The translations under genes and the position numbers were made by a program. A stretch of DNA of 64,000 nucleotides. It comes from Cannabis sativa (lineage: Eukaryota; Streptophyta; Magnoliopsida; Rosales; Cannabaceae). Each line of letters starts with the position of its first letter. Position 1 is the first letter of the stretch. Shown one piece after another: positions 1 to 10,908 of this stretch. The notes under the pieces were generated by a model. It was given only the letters and a program-made list of their open reading frames with translations, was not told the origin of the DNA and searched no databases. The stretch lies in NCBI RefSeq assembly GCF_029168945.1, contig NC_083602.1, forward strand, positions 73,552,600-73,616,599. Direction: 5' to 3'.

Positions 1-1
1 A

Positions 2-502
2 ATCAATGCAGGGATGAAACCTCATCAGAGCGTGCGTGATCACCTTCTCCAAATGACTTGTTACTTCCAGGAAGCTGAGAATCATGGAATTGTTATAGAT
101 CAGACAACCCAAGTGAGTTTGATCTTAAACAGTTTGACTCCAGCCTTTCTACCCTTCACTTGAAATTATGTCATGAACAAGTTGGAGCTTGACTTTCACG
201 AGTTAATCAACAACCTTCAGACATTTGAAAATTTTATTGGAGAACCACAGAAAGGAGGAGCTAAAGCTCCTAATTCTGAGACTGCTAATGGTGAGGCTAA
301 GGCTGAGGCAAACATTGCCTCTACTTCGAAACCCAACAACAACAAGAAGTGGAAGAATAGCAAGAAGCCTGTTCAAGCTGTGAAAACAGTTAAAAAGAAA
401 AAGGCTGCTAATCCCAATGGAAAGCCAAAAGGAAAATGCTTCTATTGCAATGAAAAGGGCCACTGGAAACCGCAATGCCCTAAGTTTCTAGCAAAGAAAT
501 AA
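2..502 (+). pseudogene. gag: gag fragment with CCHC zinc knuckle (LARD-1)
   Basis: This is the C-terminal part of a copia-type nucleocapsid protein, which packages element RNA into cytoplasmic particles. Reading from base 2, it aligns throughout with the LARD-2 gag (shared HQ-VRDHLLQM, DQTTQV and NYVMNK blocks). It ends in a Lys-rich stretch and a CX2CX4HX4C knuckle (CFYCNEKGHWKPQC), then LAKK and a stop. An in-frame TGA at 161-163 replaces a Ser codon found in LARD-2, so the copy is dead. An ATG-initiated stretch from 173 is just the part after that stop, not a real gene start. The N-terminal half is outside the window. Confidence 0.88.
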
Positions 503-2359
503 GGCATTTCTTTCTATGCTATAAACTCATGTGTTTTAGAGAATTATTATCCCCGTGGGTTATTAATTCTAGATCTACTAACCATGTTTGTTTTCTTCTT
601 ATTTCAGCTCTAGCTGCTTAAACTTGGATTGCTATCCTAGCGAGTTGAGTCGGATGGTTGGGCAGGAGGGTGGAGATTGTCCAAGATTGAAGATGAAGCT
701 AGGAATCTTCTTTTAATAATTTTTGAATTAATTGCTTTAATTTATGAACAATTCAATTTCAATTATTGGTTTGAGATATTATTCCCTATTTTTTCATATT
801 ATTGCAAACAATTCATTTTTTTGAGAATATTATAATAAAGTTTTCTCTTTTAAGTAATGAAATGCATTTATGAATTGAGCTTCATATTTCTTTACCTTGT
901 GTATGCCAATGCCAATTATTTTTAGATGTTTATAATTTTTGTATGTGTTTGTGTTTTATTATTGATACAAAATCTATGGTATATTCTTCTCTGCAAAGAG
1001 ATAATACCACATAAACACTTAGAATTTTCAATTCAAAGTTTATGAATAATTGTTAATTTCTTAAACAATTATTAAGATTTTGTTTAATAAAAAGATCTTT
1101 TGATCTGATAGGGGTGGAAGAAGTTAAGAAGTAATATATGCAGTTCAACGATCTTTTATATCTATTAAACTCTAGATTATATTCATAACTCCACATGATC
1201 TCTATAACACTTAGGGGTGGATAAAAGCTATTGACATATGCAGTTCATTTTGAACTCTAGACTATACTCAATACACCACAGTATCTCTATGGCACACATA
1301 TTTTGAACAAATATGCATTTTATACAATGAACAAATTAGCTAATTATTAGAACTTATTCTTGATCCTGTAATTTTTTTGTTCCAATTAATATAATACTGT
1401 AGTAATATAAATAGATACCAATAAAGTTCTTGGACATAGTGTCACAATACCTTATTTGAGTGGGAGAATTTTAAAATTCTAAGCCCATCTTTATTTGGAT
1501 GAAACTTTTGATAGGAACTTTAGAATACAACTGAGAAAGTAAATCTAACAATTCATATGGATGGAAATAATTTATCAGAATTTTGAGGATAAGATATGAG
1601 TATTTTGCAAAGTCTATTCAAATGACTTAGGCAAAATCTCTAGTCTTCAAAAAATGTTTTATGGTATCTCTAATGATTACTTAATCTTAAGTAAGTATTT
1701 TACATTAATGTTAATACTGGATTGCTATGTTGATGACTTAGTCTAGAAGGAACTTACAATTTAAGACTAAGATAATATGTCACAACAACATATCCCTGAG
1801 AAACAATAGTAAGAGGTTAAATGTACTTCTATGTACGAATTTAACCAGACTCCTACTGTTGAGTGAGAGCAATCTAAGATGTAATCAAACAAGGAACATT
1901 AGGAGAAAGTCAAGAAAAATCTCCGAAAGTGACCTATATGTTAGATGATAGGGGTGTATAATAGAGTCCTTATATCTACACCAACTTGTTCGAGATGGTG
2001 GTTACTCTGGGGGTGGAGAAATTATTCTAGAAGGATGTAAAACCCCATCTATAATAATTTAAGCTCAATCAATGAAGATAAATAAATTCGTTGTTTCGAA
2101 AACACTGGAAAGTTATTCAACTGAAGAAAGTTCTACAGTATGTTATCTCTATCCCTAGATGAGCAATGCATATAGAAAATGATGTTGCATAATGTTTTAT
2201 GAACACAAAGGAAGTAATGGTGGAGAAAGCAGTTGCTTACCACAGACTTACAGTTCCTGTAATTTGGGTTTAGTCAAATATACTACACTTGATCTGGATA
2301 TCAAGACAATTGATTGATTGAAATGCACAACTTGTTTTATGTTAGTGCAAGTGGGAGTT
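503..2359 (+). other. Post-gag non-coding region of LARD-1 with polypurine tract
   Basis: No coding frame is supported. The region holds dispersed AGGGGTGGA motifs (near 1110, 1211 and 2010) beside ATGCAGTTCA and GAACTCTAGA blocks that also occur in LARD-2 and LARD-3. AAAAGATC (1090-1097) pairs with GATCTTTT (1150-1157). The polypurine tract GTGGGAGTT at 2351-2359 directly abuts the LTR and would prime plus-strand synthesis. Confidence 0.7.
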
Positions 2360-4100
2360 TGTTGGGATTTTATGTCGTAAATAAAACCCATTTCAATCTA
2401 GTCTGATTTGTTATCAATAAAAGATTAGAAGTCATTTATGTTTACATGTAGTTTTCATGTTTATTGTTTAATGTGTACAAAATCTGTTAAGTTCAGAACA
2501 TATAGTTATTCACAATTACAGTAATGTCAAAACAGTGGAATGTAATTATGATTATATCCTTCAAAAGATAATTTCACTGATTCATTAGTGCCCTGGATTT
2601 ACACTTATGTGATAATCAGCGATAAAGTATACTGACACCTTGGATAAGTGTTATGTTCTTTCCAGAACATTGGCAAAGTATGCTAGTTTCGGATGTATGG
2701 AGTATTCATTGGACTGGGACCGATATTGATCTTGGTAAAGATATTATAATCTTACCGTTGTATCTTTCTAAGTCAATATCACCTGTTGATTTTAGATCAA
2801 AAGATCTAATTCCTCACATGCTTAGGTTCGATATTATGAGTGCTATTCATGTTCTTTGATTTGTTAGTTAAGCCTACTTTTTTGTCAGGGTGATACGTAC
2901 ATTTTGGGAACATGATAGTACAATTGAGTGGGAGCGCTAAACATAGATACGAAATATATAACTTCTATCTGGACATAGAAGTGAAACGATGATTTCCTTC
3001 GAGCTTGGCTTAATAAAAAAATATGGAAGAGCTCTTGTTTCAGTGATTATATTAGCTCACTGAAATGTCATTTATTGAAAGCTAAGTGTTTCAAGGATAA
3101 AATACATTGAGGGTTGAAACGGTAAATTTATCCCTACTCGGTGTAAATCATCTATAGAGGATCTTTGATCATTGGGATTAGAACGATGGTTAAATGTTTA
3201 TAGCGTATCTATATCGTGGAACATATAGAGCGTTCTATATGACTGAGAGTGCAATTCCAAGTTTTATGGTGGATGCAATAAGGAATTCATAAGTTAGGGA
3301 ATTTACTTGGTAAATTCTAGATCTGCTTATTGTAAGCTCGTTTGTATAGGCCCATGGTCCCCATACTAGTTGAGACCATACTTCTTGTAAGACTCAGTTA
3401 ATTGATTTTAATTAATCAATTATAATTCTAAAATTAGACTATGTCTAATTTATGAATTTCACTAAGCAAGGGCTTAATTGTGAGGAAAAGAGATTCTAGA
3501 GTTTATTTATTAATTAAGAGACTTTATTAAGTCTAATTAATAAATATGTTAAATGACAATTTTATTTGATAATTAATTTTAATTATTAAATAAATAGTTT
3601 TGGCATTTCAGTGGTTGAATTGGAAAATTGGGATTTTTGAGAAAATCAAGAAAAATTGAAAAAAATAGCAAAATAACAAAGTGGGGGCCCACATATCCAT
3701 GGCTGGCCACTTTGAGGGGAATTCGCAATTTAATTTTTCAATATTTTAATGCATAATAATTCTAACATAAACCTAGGTGGTTTCCTATAAATGGATAGTG
3801 ATGCCTCATATCAAAAGATTATGAAATTCAAGCCTTCAGTAAAAAGTTTGAGGCTCAATCATAGTGTGTAAGGCTGCGAAGAATTCAGTTTCAAGAGAAA
3901 GAGATCCAGACTCATTTGTGATACTCTGATACAAGGGTTAGAGATCTGAGTGGAAGGAGCAATTATTATTCAGCTGCACCCACTGTATGGTTTCTGAAAC
4001 TTTATATGTGTTTATTTACATTGTTTTAGATATTCATATTTAGGATGTTAAACAACATACATGGTAGTAAATCTAGATCCTGGTAAAATATATTCCAACA
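2360..4100 (+). repeat. 3' LTR of LARD-1 (1741 bp)
   Basis: Starts TGTTGG and ends CCAACA. It is homologous along its length to the other LARD LTRs (5450, 12962, 15396, 17472, 28098 and, inverted, 34421). A TATA-like TATAAATG lies at 3786-3793, at the position where the sister LTRs have TATAAATAG. Confidence 0.9.
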
Positions 4101-4101
4101 G

Positions 4102-4565
4102 CATGCACAATGTTTTTTGTGCATGAAAGATCACTAGGTGTATAACACATCTTCAACCTAGGTGTTTAACACATCTTCAACCCTCCTTCCCAGAAAAGAA
4201 GGACTGGTTGAAGTCTGTCATACGCCCAGTAATGTTTCACCCTTTGGTCTTTTTAAGCAAAGTCATCACTTGATTTTTTATGGAACTTTAGCCTTCCCTC
4301 ACGAAGGACGAAGTTTGCTTCATAAAAATTCAACATGACTCTCACATGCACGTTGTTTTCGTGCATGGAAGATCACTGGGGGTATGACACGTCTTCAACC
4401 CTCGTTCCTAAAAGAGAAGGACTGCATGAAGTCTTTCACACAGCTAGTGATGTTTAACCTCTTTGCCTTTTTATGCAAAGTCATTTTTCAAATTTATGTA
4501 CACCTTTAGTCTTTCTTTGCAAAAGCCAAAGTTTTCCACTACAAAATTCAACATGACTCTCTCTT
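4102..4565. repeat. Two-copy tandem repeat, period about 243 bp
   Basis: Copy 1 starts at 4102 and copy 2 at 4345. Both contain, in order, a catgcac...gtgcatg hairpin, a gatcact block, cttcaaccct, an agaaggact block, cagtaatgttt or its variant, and attcaacatgactctc. The copies differ by scattered substitutions and small indels, so the duplication is old. Confidence 0.75.
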
Positions 4566-5444
4566 ATTGAAACTGACCTTAGCATAGGATAATTGCTCAT
4601 GCAAGGATGCAGGCCCAGCTTTCCCTCCGATAAACCAAAAGCCTGACATTCTGTAAAAGTTTGTGCTCTCCCTTACGAGGTCCTTGTCATGGCAAAGGAC
4701 ACATTACAAGCATAGTGATGGAAACACTGCTTGGAAGAAGGAACCTTTTGGAGCCAGCCATCCAACTTGGGTTCAACCTTCAATCCTACAGTTCTCCCCC
4801 ATGGAAGCCAGGAGAGTACTACCAACTTTAGCTTAGACTCTCCAAACTTTCGACAATTCCCTTCCAAGTAATCATGGAGAGGAAAGGCACGACCTAGATG
4901 GTTAGGGTAAAATACGCTTCTCCGAGTAAGGATTGACGAAAGCAAAACTACACCTGGACCTCTTCCTTGAAGACCAAAAAAAGGTACGAGTTAGGGCTCA
5001 AAAGGTACACCCAATTGCTGATGACTACAGTTTCTTACTTCCATTTTCCAAGGTTATTAGCTTAGTGTAAATATGCAACCAAAAGCAAGAAACATTTTCA
5101 ACCAAGTCTTCCTGAGGGAAACGCCCTTGTATTCTTTCCTCAAAAGCTAAATTGAAGTAAAAATCTAGCGATAGGATGTGTATTCAGCCAAAGTTCTTGA
5201 AAAGAAAACTCTACCTGAATTCCTTCTTACAGATCTCGGCAGCTTTCGTAAAAGTTTAGTTTATCGGGTTGCATAATTTGCTAAACCTTCATGCTGGCAA
5301 GGATCAAAATAAGAAAAGTGCTTAAGGTCTAAGATAGTTGTGGGGGTTACTCCTAGAACCCAACCTTTCTAAAAAGAGGTAAAGCCTAAGGAGATGTGTG
5401 AAAAAGTGAAAGCTCCTTTCGGTGAAGGAAACCATCTTCAAGCT

Positions 5445-5449
5445 AAAAC
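5445..5449. repeat. Target-site duplication, left copy (aaaac) of LARD-2
   Basis: aaaac immediately precedes the TGTTGG of the 5' LTR and recurs at 16327-16331 immediately after the CCAACA of the 3' LTR. A perfect 5-bp duplication is what copia integrases make. Confidence 0.9.
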
Positions 5450-7355
5450 TGTTGGGTTTTGTGCCCTAAATAAAACCCATTACAATCTGATTAGTTATCA
5501 ATTTAAGTGATTTATGTTACATGTATTTTTCATGTTTATGGTTTAATATATACATAAAATCAGTTAAGTCCAGAACATATATTTATTCACAATTACAGTA
5601 TTATCAACACAGTGGAATGTGATTGTGATTATATGATTCAAAAGACTAAGTCCCTGTTCATCAGTGTTTTAGATTTACACCGATGTGATAATCAGCGATG
5701 AAGTATACTTACACTTGGAGTAAGTCTTATGTTCTTTCCAGGACATTGGTAAAGTATACTAGTTTCAAATGTATGGAATATACATTGGACTGAACCGATA
5801 TTGAACTTGGTCAAGATATTATAAACTTATCGTTGTATCTTTGCAAGTCAATATCAGTAGTTGATCTTAGATTAAAAGAATCTAAATCCTGATATGCTTA
5901 GGCTCAATCTCAGGAGTGCTATTCATGTTCTTTGATTTATTAGTTAAGCCTACTTTTGGGTCAGGGTGATACGTATATTTTGGGAACATGATAGTGTGAC
6001 TGAGTGGGAGCGCTGAACATAAATATGGAATCTATAGCTTCTACTGGTGTATAGAAGTCAAGTGATGATTCCCTTCGAGCTTAGTTAAATTGAAGTAAAT
6101 GGATGAGCTCTTGTTTCAGTGACTATATCTTAGATCACTAAAACATCATTTACATGTATCTAAGTGTTTTAAGGGGCCAAATACATTGAGGGGTGGAAAC
6201 GGTAAATTTATCCCATCTCGATGTAAATCATCTATATAGAGGATCTTTGATCACATAAAGATTATAACAATGGTTAAATGAGATAGCATATCTATATCGT
6301 GGAACATATAGAATGCTCTATATAAGTCTGAGAGTGCAATTCCAAGTTCTAAGAGTGGATTCAACAAGGAAGTCATAAGTTAGGTATTTACTTGGTAAAT
6401 TCAGTTCAACTTATTGAAAGCTCAGTAATATAGATCCATGGTCCCCATTCTAGTTGAGACCATACTCTTTGTAAGACTCAATAATTGATTTATGATTAAT
6501 CAATTATAATTCTAAAAGTTAGACTATATCTAATTTGTGCATTTGCACTAAGCAGGGATGAAATTGTAAAGAAAAGAGATTTTAGGTTTATTTATTAATT
6601 AAGAGACTCTATATGTCTAATTAATAATTATATTAAATGACAATATTATTTAATAATCTATTTTAGTTATTAAATAATTAGTTTTGGCATTTAAATGGTT
6701 AGAATTGGAAAATTGGCATTTTTGAGAAAATAGGAATAAAATTGTAGAAACTGCAAAATCCAAGTGAGGCCCATCACACCTATGGCCGGCCACTTATTTG
6801 TGTTTCCCAATTATTATTTTCAATTTTTTAATTGCCAAATAATTACTAAGCCAAACCTTGAAGCTATCTATAAAAGGAAAGTGGTGGCTCACACCAAATA
6901 AGGCAATTAAGCAATTACTCTGTAATTCAGGAAACTGCTTATTTCAGAAAGTTGAGCTTCCCTATTCTCTATATATAGCCGCCCACTCTCTTCCTCTTGT
7001 ATGCTTGAACCATACACGAAATCAACACAAGAAAGAGAGATGCAATTTCAAAACACTTAGTGAGAGAGTAGTGCCCACACACAGCAAACAGTACCTCAAT
7101 CATAGATTGGAAGACTGTGAAGGATCACATCCAACTGAAGGACATTCGGGCTCAGATCTTGATTATACTCTGCAACAGAAAGGAATCAAGGGTTAGAGAT
7201 CTGAGTGGAAGGAGACATATTATTCCGCTGCCATCAATGTAAGGTTTTCTTAACTTTATATGTGTTTTCTTTTTATCGTTTAGAAGTTCATATTTAGGTT
7301 GTTAATCAACATACTTGTGAGTAGATCTAAGATCTTGGTAAAATAAATTCCAACA
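5450..7355 (+). repeat. 5' LTR of LARD-2 (1906 bp)
   Basis: TGTTGG...CCAACA ends. A TATA box-like TATAAAAGG lies at 6869-6877, followed downstream by the gtgcccacacacagcaa block that all family LTRs share and that probably lies in the transcribed R/U5 part. Open frames in the LTR, such as 6858-7196, are not supported as genes. Confidence 0.92.
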
Positions 7356-7357
7356 AC

Positions 7358-7369
7358 TGACACCAGAGC
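7358..7369 (+). promoter_or_regulatory. Degenerate primer-binding site (initiator-Met type)
   Basis: Two bases after the LTR the sequence reads TGACACCAGAGC. The usual plant site complementary to initiator-Met tRNA is TGGTATCAGAGC, so 9 of 12 positions match and the three changes are all transitions. The following CATGGTAATTGATTT is shared with LARD-3. Confidence 0.6.
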
Positions 7370-7617
7370 CATGGTAATTGATTTGCTTGCAAGAAATTTG
7401 GACTTAAAACGATTTGTTTGTGATTTGGATGATACCATGTTGTTTTTGTGATGATTGATTGATGTTTGTCAAATTCTGGGAAAAATAATTAATTTTCTGT
7501 TTCTGGAATTATTTTTATTGGATATTTTTGAAAAAATTAAGCAATTTACGTTTTTACAGAACTCGATTTCGATTTTATTTGAATTAGTTATGAATTTTTG
7601 AAAATCAGGAAAAATCA

Positions 7618-7730
7618 GGGTGGTGATCACCCTTCCCATGCGCGCGGAAGGGCTACTTGCAGCCTCCCAGCGCCGTGGAAACACGGCAGATCACTCCCCT
7701 TGCGCGCGCGGGTGGTATGCTGTGCATACC
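7618..7730 (+). other. GC-rich cluster of four hairpins in the LARD-2 leader
   Basis: In order: the self-complementary GGTGATCACC (7622-7631); CCCTTCC (7630-7636) pairing with GGAAGGG (7646-7652); GCCGTG (7672-7677) and CACGGC (7682-7687) closing a GAAA loop; GGTATGC (7714-7720) and GCATACC (7724-7730) closing a TGT loop. The first two share two bases and would compete. The surroundings are strongly AT-rich. Confidence 0.7.
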
Positions 7731-10700
7731 ATCCGTACAACGTGCAATTTTTTTCGTTTTCTTCGATTTTTCATGCTATTTCATGGAATTAACTTCCGAT
7801 TTTTTGTGTAGTTTTGTATTTTGATTTTTAATTTTCATATTTCAAATCTAATTATCAGAAATAAATTAATTTGAATTTTCAAAATTAATTTTAGATATTA
7901 GTGTAATTTGAATTTGAAAATAGGTAAAAATCAATTTTTGCTTACCTCTTTTCTTATTTTCTTTAAAATTTTGATTATTTTATGTTATTTTTAAATCTAA
8001 GGTCAGATATTAAATTCCTTTTATAAAATATTCTATTTTAAGTAATTTGACCTTATTTAGATTTAAAATAAGATTACTATAATCATGGTATTTTAAAAAG
8101 AAAATAAGATATTTTTTTTAACTTTTAAATGTTGTTATTTTTACTTAAATTAAATTATAAAATCAGAAAAAGGTATGTATTTATCATTTTCTTATTGAAT
8201 ATTTAATTTTAAAATAACATGAAATTTAAAAGGTAAGTTAGCAAATTTATTTTTTGAATTGATATTTAGGTTACTTGAAACCTAATTTTTCAAAATTGTA
8301 GGTTTAAGTTTAAATATTATTTTATTTCATTTTAAAATCAGAAAATATTTTTTTTATTTAATTATTTTCGAAATATATTTAATATTTTAAATTAAATAAA
8401 TCCTACATCCAACTATCCAAATCTAACTTGTTGCAGGAGTATGTGTTTTAGATTGTTTGTAAGTTTTTCTAAAACCTATTATTGCTTGATCTAAATTGTC
8501 ATGGTTAACTTGTTGACAGATCCAATGATTTGATTTTAACCCATGGTTTAATTGTCAATAGGTCAAGTAAATAATTTGTAACAGGTAAATTTTACATTCT
8601 TCTTTCATCTGTGTATGACCAAGTAACATGATAGGGTCCATCCAAATCTGTGTGCCTGTGTGAGCCTATATGTTTATTTGATTATAGATGCATATAGGTT
8701 GTTGCTAAATAAAATGTCACACCCTGATAGATTTTATTTAGGTCCATTTAGTTTTTGGACATATTCAATTAATAATAGTTATTCATTTTAAGGTTAAATT
8801 CCTCTCTTTTGGGCCTTGTGTGAGAGATGGGGGCCAATAGAAGTGGGTACGACATACTGAACCCAGCTCCCCCTCACATGAACTACCCCAATTGTGAAGG
8901 CCCATTTGCGTGATTTGAATAACTGTACTAGGTTAATTAAATTAGTTTAACCTACTAAAATTGATTAGCAACATAATTAACTTTTAAAATATATGAAATT
9001 TATTTTCATTTTAATATTTTAAAGTTAATTTTAAGAAAAACGCTCTTAGTTTAAGATATTATTTCTAGATAAACTATTTGTATTTTTCTTGTATTTAATT
9101 AAATAAAGAATTTTAACTAGCTAGATTCTTTCTGAAACTTACTTTTATTATTTCATTAAATATTCCTATTTAAGTTATAAATTAGTTATTACTAATTTTC
9201 CTTATTAACTTAAATTTGAATATCTTTTAAATTTAATATTAAGTTGAGGAATTCTAGGATTTGGTTATTGAAGATTCTTAAGATATTTTTTAAGTTGATT
9301 TTAAACTTAAAATGATATATTCTTAAATTAGGTAGTTACCACCTAATTTTGATATTTAATTAAATTTTATTTGGAAAATTTTAAGTTGCTTATTTTAGAT
9401 TCTTTCTATAACAACTTAAATCAGATATTTTCTAAATCTTGAAAAGATACTTAGTTAAATTAAGATATTTTCTAGATAGTTATTTCTATACTAGTTATTA
9501 TTTCTAGTATTAGAATAGGAAAATATCATTGATTGTTAAATTAATTGTTTAATAATTAATTTTGGTACAATTCAAGTTAAGAATATTATGCCTAGTATTA
9601 AACTGGAAATTAATAATTAAGTCTTCCCTATACTTAATTATTTATTTCTTGAATTTAATACATTTAATTAAATTGAAAATTAAATATCTAAGTTGATTTT
9701 CATCAAGATACTTAAATATTGTAATTTTCAAGACATTTAATTAAATAGAAAATTATTTTAATTTGGTAAAATTTTAACAACTTAAATTTGAATAATTTTC
9801 AAAATATATTTTATTTAATTTATTAATCAATATTTTCGAAATTGCATTTGATTATGCAAGATGATTTTGAATTTATCTTGAAAAATAGATTAAGGCTGTA
9901 AATTAATTATTTATTTAATTAATTTTTGCATCAACTTAAATCAATGATTTTTTCATTTAATGATTAATTAAGGAACTAAAATATATTATTATTAGAAATT
10001 GAACTAATTAGCCACAGAAAATCTAGATAGATAGTATTCTTGATTGAAGTATTTTTTCTAGTAAAGATCAATTTATTTTTAAATGTATTTCGAAAATTGT
10101 ATAATTTTATACTTTAATTTTTTGAAATACAATATATATATTTATAGAAAATTTAAATTTGAGTTGCAAATAAATTTAAATTAATACAACTTAAATTAAG
10201 TAATTTTCTTAATATTTATTGGAAAATTAATACTAAGATGGGAATAATTTATTTTATTTTCTTAACCATCTAAGTTTAATTTTACAAATATTAAATTAAA
10301 TTTTATTTAGAACTTTGTTGTAAATTTAAAATTTAATTAAATAAATATATATTTAAAATAATAGAAGAAAATACATTTTAAATAATGAGATTTATTATTG
10401 TTAAGATATTCGATCTCCATTGTTGGTTTTACATAGCTTTTGTTTTAGTGAGTAATCCTCCCTAATGGAGGAACGTTCATTAGCAAGTTAGCGGCATTTA
10501 ATCTCGAAAGATAACTATATTTGTAAGTATTTTATATTAGTATTGATCACCCTAATGGTGGCAACTGTATTGGACTTACAAACGTATGAAATAATGGTGG
10601 AAGCTCATGAAATAGGAATGACCTTGACTCTAGCCTAAACAGGACAACGTCGGATTCTCTTTTCGATCTAATAAAAGGTTGCTAGAATTTTTATCATTTT

Positions 10701-10908
10701 AGATGAGCTGACAACTCTATTCAATGGATGATAGCTTTGACTCTCGCCTAAACGAGACACTGATATCAGTTTGTTGAAAACCTTGGAAATTATTTAGGAT
10801 TGTATTTCTAGTATTTTCTCTTGTCAATGTGCTAATAATTTATGAATAAGATTTTGTGTTAACCCATAATTGATTTCTATTTATTATTTTGTAGTATCCT
10901 GAATTGCC

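Larger units (their letters stand above)
1..4100 (+). mobile_element. LARD-1: 3' part of a non-autonomous copia-related LTR element
   Basis: The window opens inside the gag of this element. Its order is gag fragment, about 1.85 kb of non-coding sequence, polypurine tract (GTGGGAGTT, 2351-2359) and a complete 3' LTR ending CCAACA at 4100. The same order and sequence recur in LARD-2 and LARD-3. The gag-to-LTR distance is far too short for a copia pol of about 3.5-4 kb, and I see no reverse transcriptase or integrase motif, so this is a pol-less derivative. The five bases after the LTR (gcatg, 4101-4105) should match the target duplication on the left side, which lies outside the window. Confidence 0.85.
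4101..5449. other. Old Tat-like element, segment 1 (with 243-bp tandem repeat)
   Basis: Sequence between LARD-1 and LARD-2. It rejoins 16332 if LARD-2 and one copy of its target duplication are removed, and I interpret it as 3'-region sequence of an older gypsy element. It begins with two tandem copies of a unit of about 243 bp (from 4102 and from 4345, to about 4565), each opening with a hairpin. The only sizeable open frame (4673-4945, - strand) has no recognisable motif and I do not call it a gene. Confidence 0.55.
7356..10908 (+). other. Long AT-rich leader of LARD-2
   Basis: About 3.5 kb between primer site and gag with no supported coding frame. Most is AT-rich low-complexity sequence homologous to 19365-23000 in LARD-3. 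Two parts stand out. A short GC-rich island at 7616-7735 carries four consecutive hairpins. A second block at 10440-10770 holds CCCTAATGG hairpins and a repeated GACTCT(C/A)GCCTAAAC motif (near 10626 and 10739). Leader RNA in retroelements commonly carries packaging and dimerisation structures; assigning that role here is inference. Confidence 0.7.

Noticed and set aside
6858..7196. 112-residue frame in the LARD-2 5' LTR
   Set aside because: Starts at the TATA region and is not open in sister LTRs.
7598..7811. Two small frames over the GC-rich leader island
   Set aside because: Explained by the hairpin cluster; sequence missing from LARD-3.
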